From the NCBI RefSeq assembly GCF_900111865.1, contig NZ_FOJS01000001.1:1-64000 (forward strand): a DNA stretch of 64,000 nucleotides, given 5' to 3'. This DNA comes from Parageobacillus thermantarcticus. Its GTDB lineage: Bacteria > Bacillota > Bacilli > Bacillales > Anoxybacillaceae. The first letter of the stretch is position 1. Each line of letters starts with the position of its first letter. Both the position numbers and the translations under genes were made by a program. The notes under the pieces were generated by a model. That model did not search any database, was not told where the DNA came from, and saw nothing but the letters and a program-made list of their open reading frames with translations. Positions 34,530-43,126 of the stretch are shown piece after piece.

Positions 34530-34618
34530 AAAACCACCCTCCTTTTTTTATTTTATTATACCATACACGCTTATGTTCTTCATTTCATATGATACGTATG
34601 GAAGAGGAGGAGTCGAAA

Positions 34619-34879
34619 ATGAACCTTTATCAACAGCTTATTCAGCAAAAAATAAAAACGATAACCCCAGAAGAGCTTGTTTCCTACAGCCATGATTACG
34701 GCATTCCATTAACAGTGGAACAAGCGAAAAAAATTCTCCATATCGCCCGGACGAATAAAATTAATGTGTTTGATCCGCAGGAAAGAAAAAAATGGATCAA
34801 AGAACTTGCAAAAATTACATCGCCGCAAATCGCGAAAAAAGCAAACGAACTATTTTTAACATTCGTTCATAAAAAATAA
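34619..34879 (+). CDS. yqfT: DUF2624 protein (YqfT)
   Basis: An 86-residue helical protein starting Met-Asn-Leu-Tyr-Gln-Gln after GAGGAGGAGTCGAAA. Features are an N-terminal Gln/Lys helix, the segment Thr-Val-Glu-Gln-Ala-Lys-Lys-Ile-Leu, and a basic C-terminus. It matches YqfT in length and position next to nfo. The function is unknown. Confidence 0.75.
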   Translation: MNLYQQLIQQKIKTITPEELVSYSHDYGIPLTVEQAKKILHIARTNKINVFDPQERKKWIKELAKITSPQIAKKANELFLTFVHKK

Positions 34880-34905
34880 AAAGGGCATTTAGCTTTGCCC
34901 TTTTT
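34878..34905. terminator. Bidirectional terminator between yqfT and nfo
   Basis: AAAAGGGCA and TGCCCTTTT form a stem around a nine-base loop, with T and A runs serving both convergent genes. Confidence 0.88.
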
Positions 34906-35800
34906 ATTCTTCATTCATGATTTTTGTCAACAATTCTTCATCGAACGTTTGCGCGCGCAACATGGCGATTTCGTGCTTGTACGGCGGCTTTTTATTGTTT
35001 TTATCCTCTCCGACGTACGGTGTCTCTAAAATTTTTGGAATATCGGCAAGCTGTGGATGATGAACGATGTAGTTTAATGCGGCAAAGCCGATATGCCCAA
35101 AACCGATGTTTTCGTGGCGGTCTTTCCGGCTTCCGCGCGGATTTTTGCTATCGTTAATGTGAAGCACTTTAAGACGGTCTAAACCGATGATCCGGTCAAA
35201 TTCTTGCAAAACGCCATCAAAATCATCAACGATGTTATAACCGGCATCATGCGTATGGCATGTGTCAAAACAAACAGACAATTTCTCGTTATGGGTGACG
35301 CCGTCAATAATTTGCGCGAGCTCCTCAAAGCTGCGTCCACACTCCGAACCTTTTCCCGCCATCGTTTCTAACGCGATTTGCACCGTTTGTTCGCGCGTTA
35401 ACACTTCGTTTAACCCTTCAATAATTTTGCGGATTCCCGCTTCCGAACCCGCCCCGACATGCGCCCCTGGATGAAGAACGATTTGTTTCGCGCCAATCGC
35501 CTCCGTCCGTTCGATTTCCGAACGTAAAAATTCTACGCCGAGGGCGAACGTATCCGGATTTTTCGTATTGCCGATATTGATGATATACGGAGCGTGCACG
35601 ACAATTTCTTCAATGCCGTGCTCTTTCATATGGGCAAGCCCCGCTTCAATGTTTAATTCCTCGATTTTTTTGCGCTTTGTATTTTGCGGCGCTCCCGTGT
35701 AAATCATAAACGTGTTTGCTCCGTAGGAAACTGCTTCCTCGCTTGCTGCAAGCAGCATCTTTTTTCCGCTCATCGATACATGTGAACCGATTTTTAACAT
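34904..35800 (-). CDS. nfo: Endonuclease IV (AP endonuclease)
   Basis: A 298-residue TIM-barrel enzyme with three metal ions that cleaves 5' of abasic sites in base excision repair. Conserved ligand segments include Gly-Ser-His-Val-Ser, His-Pro-Gly-Ala-His-Val-Gly, Leu-Glu-Thr-Met-Ala-Gly-Lys-Gly, Cys-Phe-Asp-Thr-Cys-His, Ile-Asn-Asp-Ser-Lys and Glu-Thr-Pro-Tyr. GGGAGAAGAGAA precedes the ATG. In Bacillus nfo is expressed in the forespore; a sigma-G promoter was not checked in detail. Confidence 0.95.
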   Translation of the reverse strand: MLKIGSHVSMSGKKMLLAASEEAVSYGANTFMIYTGAPQNTKRKKIEELNIEAGLAHMKEHGIEEIVVHAPYIINIGNTKNPDTFALGVEFLRSEIERTEAIGAKQIVLHPGAHVGAGSEAGIRKIIEGLNEVLTREQTVQIALETMAGKGSECGRSFEELAQIIDGVTHNEKLSVCFDTCHTHDAGYNIVDDFDGVLQEFDRIIGLDRLKVLHINDSKNPRGSRKDRHENIGFGHIGFAALNYIVHHPQLADIPKILETPYVGEDKNNKKPPYKHEIAMLRAQTFDEELLTKIMNEE

Positions 35801-35828
35801 TTCTCTTCTCCCTTTCCTGTGTCACGTG

Positions 35829-37136
35829 TTATTGTTTCTTTAAGCGCCGCAGCCGCTTTTTTTGTTTTGCCATTTCAGCAAGCAGCTTTTTCTTATAGCC
35901 CGGCTTGACCTGCTTCACTTTTTTGATTTTCGCCAGAAGCTGCTCTATTTCTGGATCTTGCTTTGCCCGCTTACTGCGTCGATTCCAAGGCGGCAAATCT
36001 ACCCATTCTCCGCGGATAAGGTCACGGTGAAGAAATTCAATCCCCATTTTTTCTAATTTGGTGATCGCATCTTGATCCGACGGCTCATAAATCGTCGCCG
36101 CAATTCCCGTGTAACCGGCGCGCGCCGTGCGTCCGACGCGATGGATGTAAAACTGCAAATCTTTTGGCAATTCATAGTTAATGACATGGCTTACCCCTTC
36201 AATATCAATGCCGCGGGCCGCCAAATCGGTAGCAACGATATACTGAAACTCTAAATCGCGAATTTGCTTCATCATCTTTTTTCGCTCGCGCGGCGACAAA
36301 TCGCCGTGCAAAATCCCGACTTTCATTCCTTTTTCAATCAGCTTGTCCGCCACTTCATCCGCCATTTTTCTTGTATTGGTAAATACAATGGCTAAATATG
36401 GATTATACGCAATCAACATGTCATATAGCAATTTCACTTTATCGCGGCTGCGAAGCGGCACAAGAACGTGCTCAATTTTTTCCGCCGCCACTTGATTTGG
36501 CGCAACGTGGACGTATTTTGGATTTTCCATATATTTTTTCAAAAACGGCTTTAACTTTTCCGGAATTGTCGCGGAAAAGACGAGCATTTGCAGCTCTTTC
36601 GGCATGCGTGCGGCAATTTGGTCAACATCGACAATAAATCCCATATCTAGCATTAAATCTGCTTCGTCGACGACGAGCGTATTTGCCGTACGAACGAGCA
36701 GCGCCTGTTCGCGAATGAGGTCGTTAATTCGTCCCGGCGTTCCGACGACGATATGCGGCTGCGTTTTTAATTTTTCGATCGCTTTTTGCTTATCGGTTCC
36801 GCCAATAAAACAGCGCGCCGTAATTTGTCGATCGTTCGGACAAAATTTTGTAATTTTTAAAATTTCATGGTAAATTTGCGTCGCGAGTTCCCGCGTCGGT
36901 GCGGTAATCACCGCTTGTACTGCTTGGCGATCCGGATTGATTTTCTCAATAATTGGCAGCAAATAGGCGTGCGTTTTTCCCGTTCCTGTTTGCGACTGGC
37001 CGATCACGCTTTCGCCGCGAAGAGCGATTGGAATGACCCGCTCTTGAATTTCTGTTGGTTTATAAAAACGAAGCGCCTTAATCGCTTCAATAATAAATGG
37101 CTGAAACGAAAATCGCTCAAACAACGTTTCCTTCAT
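35829..37136 (-). CDS. cshB: DEAD-box RNA helicase CshB
   Basis: A 435-residue ATP-dependent RNA helicase. Q motif region Tyr-Lys-Pro-Thr-Glu-Ile-Gln, motif I Gln-Thr-Gly-Thr-Gly-Lys-Thr, motif II Val-Asp-Glu-Ala-Asp, motif III Ser-Ala-Thr and motif VI His-Arg-Val-Gly-Arg-Thr-Ala-Arg are in order, followed by a basic Lys/Arg-rich tail. Motif II reads DEAD exactly. B. subtilis CshB acts in cold response and ribosome work. The start at 37136 follows GAAGGGAG; the ORF extends further upstream without a ribosome binding site. Confidence 0.93.
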   Translation of the reverse strand: MKETLFERFSFQPFIIEAIKALRFYKPTEIQERVIPIALRGESVIGQSQTGTGKTHAYLLPIIEKINPDRQAVQAVITAPTRELATQIYHEILKITKFCPNDRQITARCFIGGTDKQKAIEKLKTQPHIVVGTPGRINDLIREQALLVRTANTLVVDEADLMLDMGFIVDVDQIAARMPKELQMLVFSATIPEKLKPFLKKYMENPKYVHVAPNQVAAEKIEHVLVPLRSRDKVKLLYDMLIAYNPYLAIVFTNTRKMADEVADKLIEKGMKVGILHGDLSPRERKKMMKQIRDLEFQYIVATDLAARGIDIEGVSHVINYELPKDLQFYIHRVGRTARAGYTGIAATIYEPSDQDAITKLEKMGIEFLHRDLIRGEWVDLPPWNRRSKRAKQDPEIEQLLAKIKKVKQVKPGYKKKLLAEMAKQKKRLRRLKKQ

Positions 37137-37320
37137 TATACCACTGCTCCCTTCTGCTTTGACTAAACAAAGCCGAATAACTCGATTCATCATTATATCC
37201 GATTTTGCGGCAATACCGCAACTTTAACCACGATGGAAGTGAAAAACATTTCTTGCTTTTTCGCATACTTTATGAAAAGGATATCGTTTCTATTCTTAGC
37301 CTAGAAAGGAGGAGAAAACA

Positions 37321-37845
37321 ATGATATATAACAGACCGCCAACCTTTCCATCTCCCCCGATGGTCCGTTCTTTTCCGTTCCCCCCAATAAGAGCGGCCGG
37401 GCCACGTCCAACATTTGGCGGTTTCTTATCGCGATTGTTTTCGCGAGGGCAGCCTCTGCCGCCGTCATCTCCTTGGTTGGGGCCGGCACTCCAACGCGCT
37501 GCTAGTACAAGCGCCAGCACGAACGCGGGCGGGGGCTTTCTCGGCATGTTGACAAACGCGCAAAAAATGCTAGGCATCGCGCAAAACGTTATGCCAATGG
37601 TGCAGCAATACGGACCGCTAATCAAAAACCTTCCTGCCATGATAAGAATATGGAAAGAATTAAAAACAACCGATCAAGAAGAAAACGGCGCAGAAAAAAA
37701 CATTCAAGAAAATAAGAAAAAAACGTCATCTTCATCCAAAAAGCGATCCAAACAGCGGACCGTACCGAAAGCGAAAACAGATGAAAATAAACGTTCCGCA
37801 TCGGCAAAAACACCGCGGCCATCTACACCAAAGTTATATATTTAA
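37321..37845 (+). CDS. yqfQ: YqfQ/VrrA-like low-complexity protein
   Basis: A 174-residue protein of biased composition. The N-terminal third is rich in Pro, Arg and Gly, the middle has a hydrophobic stretch with Met-Leu-Gly-Ile-Ala-Gln-Asn-Val-Met, and the tail is Lys/Ser/Glu-rich and probably disordered. It corresponds to YqfQ (VrrA in B. anthracis, known for a variable repeat) by position between cshB and ispH. Function unknown, possibly spore-related. AAAGGAGGAGAAAACA precedes the ATG. Confidence 0.75.
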   Translation: MIYNRPPTFPSPPMVRSFPFPPIRAAGPRPTFGGFLSRLFSRGQPLPPSSPWLGPALQRAASTSASTNAGGGFLGMLTNAQKMLGIAQNVMPMVQQYGPLIKNLPAMIRIWKELKTTDQEENGAEKNIQENKKKTSSSSKKRSKQRTVPKAKTDENKRSASAKTPRPSTPKLYI

Positions 37846-37934
37846 TAATTCTTTGTATTCAATTCCTTTCTCCGATATAATGTAAAAGAAAGGGACAGTC
37901 TCCCTTCGCACGCCGGAGTTGAGGAGGAACAAAC

Positions 37935-38891
37935 ATGGAAGTGATCAAAATTACCCCGCGCGGTTATTGCTATGGGGTTGTTGATGCGATGGTGATCGCA
38001 AGAAATGCGGCGTTAGATCCTACGTTGCCAAGGCCGATTTATATTCTCGGAATGATCGTTCACAATAAACATGTTACCGATGCGTTTGCCGAAGAAGGGA
38101 TTATTACGCTCGACGGCGAGAATCGGTTAGAAATTCTTGAAAAAATTGACAAAGGAACCGTGATCTTCACCGCGCACGGCGTATCTCCTGAAGTGAAAAA
38201 GCGCGCGCGCGAAAAAGGGCTTGTCACGATCGACGCGACGTGCCCAGATGTGACAAAAACGCATAACTTAATTCAAGAAAAACTAGCGGACGGTTATGAA
38301 ATTATATATATCGGCAAAAAAGGGCACCCGGAACCAGAAGGGGCGGTCGGCATCGATCCAATCCACATCCATCTTGTTGAAACGGTCGAAGACGTGGAAC
38401 GCCTGACGATTGAAAGCGACCGCATCATGGTGACAAACCAAACAACGATGAGCCAATGGGACGTTGCCGACATTATGAAAAAAGTAAAAGAAAAATACCC
38501 GCATGTTGAAATGCATAAAGAAATTTGCCTCGCAACCCAGCTCCGTCAAGAAGCGGTGGCAGAGCAGGCAAAAGAAGCAGACGTCACGATCGTTGTCGGC
38601 GATCCAAGAAGCAACAACTCCAATCGCCTTGCGCAAGTGTCGGAGGAAATTGCTGGCACGAAAGCATATCGCGTTGCCGATGTGACGGAAATCGAGATCG
38701 ACTGGATTAAAGACGCAAAAAAAGTAGCTGTTACAGCGGGGGCTTCTACCCCGACTCCGATTACGAAAGAAGTCATCGACTTTTTAGAACAGTTTGACCC
38801 AAACGATCCAAAAACATGGAAGCGCGAACGGAAAGTGCCGCTGCATAAAATTTTGCCGAAAGTAAAAGCAAAAAAAGACGAGCGACAATGA
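37935..38891 (+). CDS. ispH: 4-hydroxy-3-methylbut-2-enyl diphosphate reductase (IspH)
   Basis: A 318-residue [4Fe-4S] enzyme for the last MEP pathway step, giving IPP and DMAPP. Cluster Cys residues are in Gly-Tyr-Cys-Tyr-Gly-Val, Ala-Thr-Cys-Pro-Asp-Val and Glu-Ile-Cys-Leu-Ala-Thr-Gln. Catalytic Thr-His-Asn and Ser-Asn-Asn-Ser regions are present. GAGGAGGAACAAAC precedes the ATG. Single-gene unit between yqfQ and yqfO. Confidence 0.96.
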   Translation: MEVIKITPRGYCYGVVDAMVIARNAALDPTLPRPIYILGMIVHNKHVTDAFAEEGIITLDGENRLEILEKIDKGTVIFTAHGVSPEVKKRAREKGLVTIDATCPDVTKTHNLIQEKLADGYEIIYIGKKGHPEPEGAVGIDPIHIHLVETVEDVERLTIESDRIMVTNQTTMSQWDVADIMKKVKEKYPHVEMHKEICLATQLRQEAVAEQAKEADVTIVVGDPRSNNSNRLAQVSEEIAGTKAYRVADVTEIEIDWIKDAKKVAVTAGASTPTPITKEVIDFLEQFDPNDPKTWKRERKVPLHKILPKVKAKKDERQ

Positions 38892-38897
38892 AAGAAA

Positions 38898-38934
38898 GGC
38901 TGGCTCCAAAAGATCGATCGCCTTTTGAGCCAGC
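38898..38934. terminator. Terminator between ispH and yqfO
   Basis: GGCTGGCTC and GAGCCAGCC flank further pairing between CAAAAG and CCTTTTG around ATCGATCG. The T-rich side is on the reverse strand (TTTCTTTC), so it mainly ends yqfO. Confidence 0.8.
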
Positions 38935-38942
38935 CATATATT

Positions 38943-40064
38943 TTATACAAACGTAAATGGATCCGTATGGACGTTGGAAATATAGACGGCCGTTGCAAAT
39001 TCATGTTTGGCAAACTCGTTTTCTAAAAAGCGGGCAACCCCTTGTTTCATTACTTTCTCGACGTTATGTCCCGGATCGACGATATTTAGCCCAAGCATCA
39101 TGGCATCGTGCGCCACATGATAATAAACATCCCCTGTCACATACACATCAGCGCCAGCTGATTTTGCCTGCAAGACATATTTATTTCCGTCGCCGCCAAC
39201 CACCGCAACTTTTTGCACCGCATCTTGCAAATCACCAACAACGCGCACCGCCGGAACGTCGAGCGCTTTTTTCACATGTTCGGCAAACTCCGCGAGCGTC
39301 ATCTTTTCTGGCAAACGTCCGATTCTTCCCAAGCCAAACGTTTTTCCTTTGTTTTCAAGCGGATATATGTCATATGCCACTTCTTCATACGGATGTGCTT
39401 TTAACATCGCAGCAATCACCTTGTTTTGCAATGAAGCTGGAACAATCGTTTCGATACGCACCTCTTCCACTCGCTCGAGCGTCCCTGCTTCCCCGATAAA
39501 CGGATTCGCCCCTTCTAGCGGCAAAAAAGTGCCGATGCCGCAGCCGTTAAACGTGCAATGGCTGTAATTGCCGATATGGCCTGCCCCCGCGTTGCCGATC
39601 GCCTCGCGAACGAGGTCGGCATGCGTCTCCGGAACATAAACGACAAGCTTTTTCAACGGCTCTTCATACGTCGGAACCAATACATCTACATTCTCCAGTC
39701 CCAGCGCCTCGGCCAGCCAATCGTTTACTCCGCCAGCGGCAATATCTAAATTCGTATGGGCAGCGTAAACGGCAATATGATGTTTCATGCACTTTTCAAT
39801 AATGCGCCCTTGCGCTTGATCGGTGACGATCTGTTTTAGCGGGCGGTAAAGCGGCGGATGGTGCGCGATAATAAGGTCCACATTTTCCGCTATTGCTTCA
39901 TCGATGACTTCTTCTAACACATCCAAGGCAATCATCACTTTTTTGACCGGTTTATTTAACGTGCCAATTTGCAGCCCGATTCTGTCGCCTTCCATCGCCA
40001 AATGTTTCGGCGCAAATTGTTCGAATAATTGAATGATTTCTTGACCGCTTGGAATTTTGTTCAC
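38943..40064 (-). CDS. yqfO: Nif3-like dinuclear metal hexameric protein (YqfO)
   Basis: A 373-residue Nif3/DUF34 protein with the PII-like insert common in Firmicutes. Metal-binding motifs are Ile-Ala-His-His-Pro-Pro near 65, Ala-Ala-His-Thr-Asn-Leu-Asp near 104 and Gly-Asp-Val-Tyr-Tyr-His-Val-Ala-His-Asp near the C-terminus. The role is uncertain; GTP cyclohydrolase 1 type 2 is an old label. GTG start after GAGGAGGCATTGCG, overlapping the trmK stop by four bases, hence coupled. Confidence 0.92.
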   Translation of the reverse strand: MNKIPSGQEIIQLFEQFAPKHLAMEGDRIGLQIGTLNKPVKKVMIALDVLEEVIDEAIAENVDLIIAHHPPLYRPLKQIVTDQAQGRIIEKCMKHHIAVYAAHTNLDIAAGGVNDWLAEALGLENVDVLVPTYEEPLKKLVVYVPETHADLVREAIGNAGAGHIGNYSHCTFNGCGIGTFLPLEGANPFIGEAGTLERVEEVRIETIVPASLQNKVIAAMLKAHPYEEVAYDIYPLENKGKTFGLGRIGRLPEKMTLAEFAEHVKKALDVPAVRVVGDLQDAVQKVAVVGGDGNKYVLQAKSAGADVYVTGDVYYHVAHDAMMLGLNIVDPGHNVEKVMKQGVARFLENEFAKHEFATAVYISNVHTDPFTFV

Positions 40065-40774
40065 CGCAATGCCTCCTCAACAAGCTTAATTTTTTCCTCT
40101 AGCTCTCGTCTTTTTGCAATGGCCGATTCCGTTTCCGCCTTTTCTTTTAGTTGACGGACGATCTGTTTCCAATGAGCAAGTTCATTGTTCCATTTTTTTA
40201 AAAATATATCATTTTTTTCTTTCAATAAAAATGGGCCTAGCAATAATTCTGCCTCTATATTTTGATATGGTCTTTTCCCATCTCCTTTTTCTGCAACAAG
40301 CACTTCATAAATTTTCCCTTCTTCTTCCAATATGCGCTCTGCAATCAGTTCCCAATCATGGTCGAGCAGCCATTTACGGACAATATGCGCGCCGACATTT
40401 GGCTGCAAAATCAGCCTCTTGACACCGGAAAGCTTCGTTTTTCCAGACTCTAAAATGTTGGCAATCAATGTGCCTCCCATGCCAGCAATCGTAATGCAGT
40501 CCACTTCTCCAGGTTGAATCACTTCCAGGCCGTCACCTTTCCGCACAGAAATGACGTCTTTTAACCCGGTCCTTTCGACTTGCAGTTTGGCGGAACGAAG
40601 CGGGCCATCCGCTACTTCGCCGGCTACCGCTTTCGTAATATATCCATGCAAATATGCGTAACACGGCAAATACGCGTGATCCGAACCGATATCAGCGAGC
40701 TTCGCTCCTTTCGGAATAAAAGAAGCAACCGTTTCAAGACGTTTGGACAGACGAAATTCATTCATCTCTTTCAT
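40061..40774 (-). CDS. trmK: tRNA (adenine(22)-N1)-methyltransferase TrmK
   Basis: A 237-residue SAM-dependent methyltransferase making m1A22 in tRNA. SAM motif Leu-Ala-Asp-Ile-Gly-Ser-Asp-His-Ala-Tyr-Leu-Pro at about 25-36, Ala-Gly-Met-Gly-Gly-Thr at about 98-103, and a C-terminal coiled coil (about 185-237) typical of TrmK. AAAGGATGTGA precedes the ATG. First gene of trmK-yqfO, downstream of the sigA-cccA region as in B. subtilis (YqfN). Confidence 0.93.
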   Translation of the reverse strand: MKEMNEFRLSKRLETVASFIPKGAKLADIGSDHAYLPCYAYLHGYITKAVAGEVADGPLRSAKLQVERTGLKDVISVRKGDGLEVIQPGEVDCITIAGMGGTLIANILESGKTKLSGVKRLILQPNVGAHIVRKWLLDHDWELIAERILEEEGKIYEVLVAEKGDGKRPYQNIEAELLLGPFLLKEKNDIFLKKWNNELAHWKQIVRQLKEKAETESAIAKRRELEEKIKLVEEALR

Positions 40775-40811
40775 TCACATCCTTTAGTCTTCTGTATATT
40801 GTATCACAAAC

Positions 40812-40846
40812 AAAAAATCCCTTCACCTAAGGTAAAGGGATTTTTT
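40812..40846. terminator. Terminator after cccA
   Basis: AAAAAATCCCTT and AAGGGATTTTTT form a perfect stem with CACC/GGT extending it. It directly follows the cccA stop. Confidence 0.92.
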
Positions 40847-40849
40847 GTT

Positions 40850-41212
40850 TTATTTCAACTCAGAAAGCCATTTTGCCATTTCATCCGCTTTATCCGGCGG
40901 AACAAGGCCTGGAGGCATGTTGCCACGACCGTTTTGGATCACATTTTTAATTTCGTCTAGCGAAAGCCGCTTACCTACTCCTTTTAACGACGGGCCAACC
41001 CCGCCTTCATAATTTTGTCCATGGCAGCTGCTACAAGTTTGTTGATAAAATTGCTCCGGATTTGCCGCGGCAGCCTGCTCCGTTTTTTCGCCGCCTTTTT
41101 TCTCTTTCGCTAGTTCTTTTGCGTCGCCAAGCCCCTTAAATGAAAGACCGAGAGTAAGACCGATTCCAAACACCATAATGATGAAAAATGGGATTAGCGG
41201 GTTTCGATTCAT
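40850..41212 (-). CDS. cccA: Membrane-anchored cytochrome c-550
   Basis: A 120-residue cytochrome c with an N-terminal membrane anchor (about 5-22), an Ala/Lys/Glu-rich linker and a C-terminal heme domain. The heme motif is Cys-Ser-Ser-Cys-His at about 62-66 and the sixth ligand Met lies in Gly-Asn-Met-Pro-Pro-Gly. It carries electrons outside the membrane, probably to cytochrome oxidase. The start follows GGGAGGTAAAAAA. Monocistronic. Confidence 0.93.
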   Translation of the reverse strand: MNRNPLIPFFIIMVFGIGLTLGLSFKGLGDAKELAKEKKGGEKTEQAAAANPEQFYQQTCSSCHGQNYEGGVGPSLKGVGKRLSLDEIKNVIQNGRGNMPPGLVPPDKADEMAKWLSELK

Positions 41213-41348
41213 TTTTTTACCTCCCTCGTGCATGACCATTGTTCGGAAAATGTAACCGCTACAAACAATTTTATTTTACTGTAAATTATCGCAAAGGAAA
41301 AGCCCTAATCTTATATCTGTCATAAAATTGCCGAAACAAAAAATCAAG

Positions 41349-41888
41349 TCAAAACCGAAGAAAAACAGCTAAAATCCCTATTCCAATCACGCCTGATATC
41401 AATAAATAAAGAAACCGAAACCGCTTTCCTATCCATATCCATACTAAACAGTTTGCGAAAACAATCGCTGCGGTCACCAACTTTTGTTTCGGAAAATAAT
41501 ATTCACCGACTTCGATCGACGCGATGAGAAAAATGAACGCACCGCTAATCAGCGGGATATGAACGATATTTCCTTTTCGCTTCCACATCCACACTGCGAT
41601 CGCACATATAAAGAAAAAAAGACATAAAAGGAGCATTTGCAAAACGAATGACAATTCAGTAAAATAAATGACAAGAACACTCGCTGGCAACAATAGACAA
41701 ATGAATGCCACTAAAAGGAAACGGATCATTCCTTGTTGGCGAATTCGCACGATGTCGCTTGGGCGTTTTTTATATTCGCCCTCCGTATATAATGCCAGCA
41801 AATAATCGCAATATTGCTCTGGAAGAAGGCGGGAACGCTTCCAATATTCAATTTCCCGCACAATGATTTCACGTCTTCGTTCGTCCAT
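41349..41888 (-). CDS. Hypothetical membrane protein near sigA
   Basis: A 179-residue protein I cannot name. A charged cytoplasmic N-terminus of about 50 residues (Glu-Tyr-Trp-Lys-Arg-Ser-Arg-Leu-Leu-Pro-Glu-Gln) is followed by five or six membrane helices. It may be related to the DUF2157-like membrane proteins, but this is unsure. Ribosome binding site GGCGG lies before Met at 41888; an ATG at 41894 touches it. No equivalent lies at this place in B. subtilis as I recall. Confidence 0.65.
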   Translation of the reverse strand: MDERRREIIVREIEYWKRSRLLPEQYCDYLLALYTEGEYKKRPSDIVRIRQQGMIRFLLVAFICLLLPASVLVIYFTELSFVLQMLLLCLFFFICAIAVWMWKRKGNIVHIPLISGAFIFLIASIEVGEYYFPKQKLVTAAIVFANCLVWIWIGKRFRFLYLLISGVIGIGILAVFLRF

Positions 41889-41921
41889 GCTCATCCGCCT
41901 TTCGAAAAGAAAAAAAGAAAA

Positions 41922-41961
41922 AATAGTTTACTTCTCAAGAAGTATGAAGAAGTAAACTATT
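41922..41961 (-). terminator. Terminator after sigA
   Basis: AATAGTTTACTTCT and AGAAGTAAACTATT form a 14-base perfect stem around a 12-base loop, followed on the reverse strand by TTTTTTC. Confidence 0.93.
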
Positions 41962-41970
41962 GTAAAAAGA

Positions 41971-43092
41971 TTACTCTAAAAAGTCTTTCAGCCGTTTGCT
42001 GCGGCTCGGATGGCGCAATTTGCGGAGCGCTTTCGCTTCGATTTGTCGGATGCGTTCGCGGGTAACTCCGAACACTTTTCCGACTTCTTCAAGCGTCCGC
42101 GTACGGCCGTCATCTAGTCCAAAACGCAAGCGAAGCACGTTCTCTTCGCGGTCTGTAAGCGTATCTAGCACATCTTCCAGCTGCTCTTTTAGCAGTTCGT
42201 ACGCCGCATGCTCGGAAGGCGACGTCGCTTCTTGATCTTCAATGAAATCGCCTAAATGCGAATCGTCCTCCTCGCCAATCGGCGTTTCGAGCGACACCGG
42301 TTCTTGAGCAATTTTTAAAATTTCGCGCACTTTCTCCGGAGTTAAATCCATTTCTTCAGCGATTTCTTCCGGAGTTGGTTCGCGGCCAAGGTCTTGAAGC
42401 AATTGCCGTTGCACACGAATAAGTTTATTAATTGTTTCCACCATATGCACTGGTATGCGAATAGTCCGGGCTTGGTCGGCAATCGCCCGCGTAATCGCCT
42501 GACGAATCCACCATGTTGCATATGTGCTAAATTTGTATCCTTTGCGATAGTCGAACTTTTCGACCGCTTTAATTAGGCCCATATTTCCTTCTTGAATCAA
42601 GTCAAGAAACAGCATGCCGCGACCGACATAACGTTTGGCGATGCTAACGACAAGACGGAGGTTTGCTTCCGTTAAACGGCGTTTTGCTTCTTCATCGCCT
42701 TGCTCGATCCGTTTTGCCAGTTCAATTTCTTCTTCGGCAGACAATAGCGGCACACGACCAATTTCCTTTAAGTACATGCGCACAGGATCGTTAATTTTCA
42801 CACCAGGAGGAACTGACAGATCGTTTAAATCAAATTCTTCTTTTTCTAAATCGTCGATATCCGGATCATGTTCTAAATCAGATTCGCTAATGACTTCAAT
42901 TCCTTGATCCGCTAAGTATTCGTAAAATTCATCCATTTGGTCAGAATCAAGATCAAACGCAGATAAACGTTCGGCAATTTCTTCGTATGTCAAAATGCCG
43001 CGCTTTTTGCCGAGCTCTGTTAATTGTTCTTTCGCCTGTTCAAGCGTTGCATCTGCATCGATTTGTTTTGAATGAGCTGGTTTTTCAGCCAT
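41971..43092 (-). CDS. sigA: RNA polymerase primary sigma factor SigA
   Basis: A 373-residue housekeeping sigma factor. A short region 1.1 is followed by region 1.2-2 with [11 protein letters not shown] and the -10 recognition segment [11 protein letters not shown]. Region 4.2 ends with [13 protein letters not shown]. AAAAAGGAGGTAGTGAA precedes the ATG. It follows dnaG in the classic macromolecular synthesis operon; rpsU is not part of it here but lies at 55839. Confidence 0.98.
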   Translation of the reverse strand: MAEKPAHSKQIDADATLEQAKEQLTELGKKRGILTYEEIAERLSAFDLDSDQMDEFYEYLADQGIEVISESDLEHDPDIDDLEKEEFDLNDLSVPPGVKINDPVRMYLKEIGRVPLLSAEEEIELAKRIEQGDEEAKRRLTEANLRLVVSIAKRYVGRGMLFLDLIQEGNMGLIKAVEKFDYRKGYKFSTYATWWIRQAITRAIADQARTIRIPVHMVETINKLIRVQRQLLQDLGREPTPEEIAEEMDLTPEKVREILKIAQEPVSLETPIGEEDDSHLGDFIEDQEATSPSEHAAYELLKEQLEDVLDTLTDREENVLRLRFGLDDGRTRTLEEVGKVFGVTRERIRQIEAKALRKLRHPSRSKRLKDFLE

Positions 43093-43126
43093 TTCACTAC
43101 CTCCTTTTTAAACTAATAACATCATA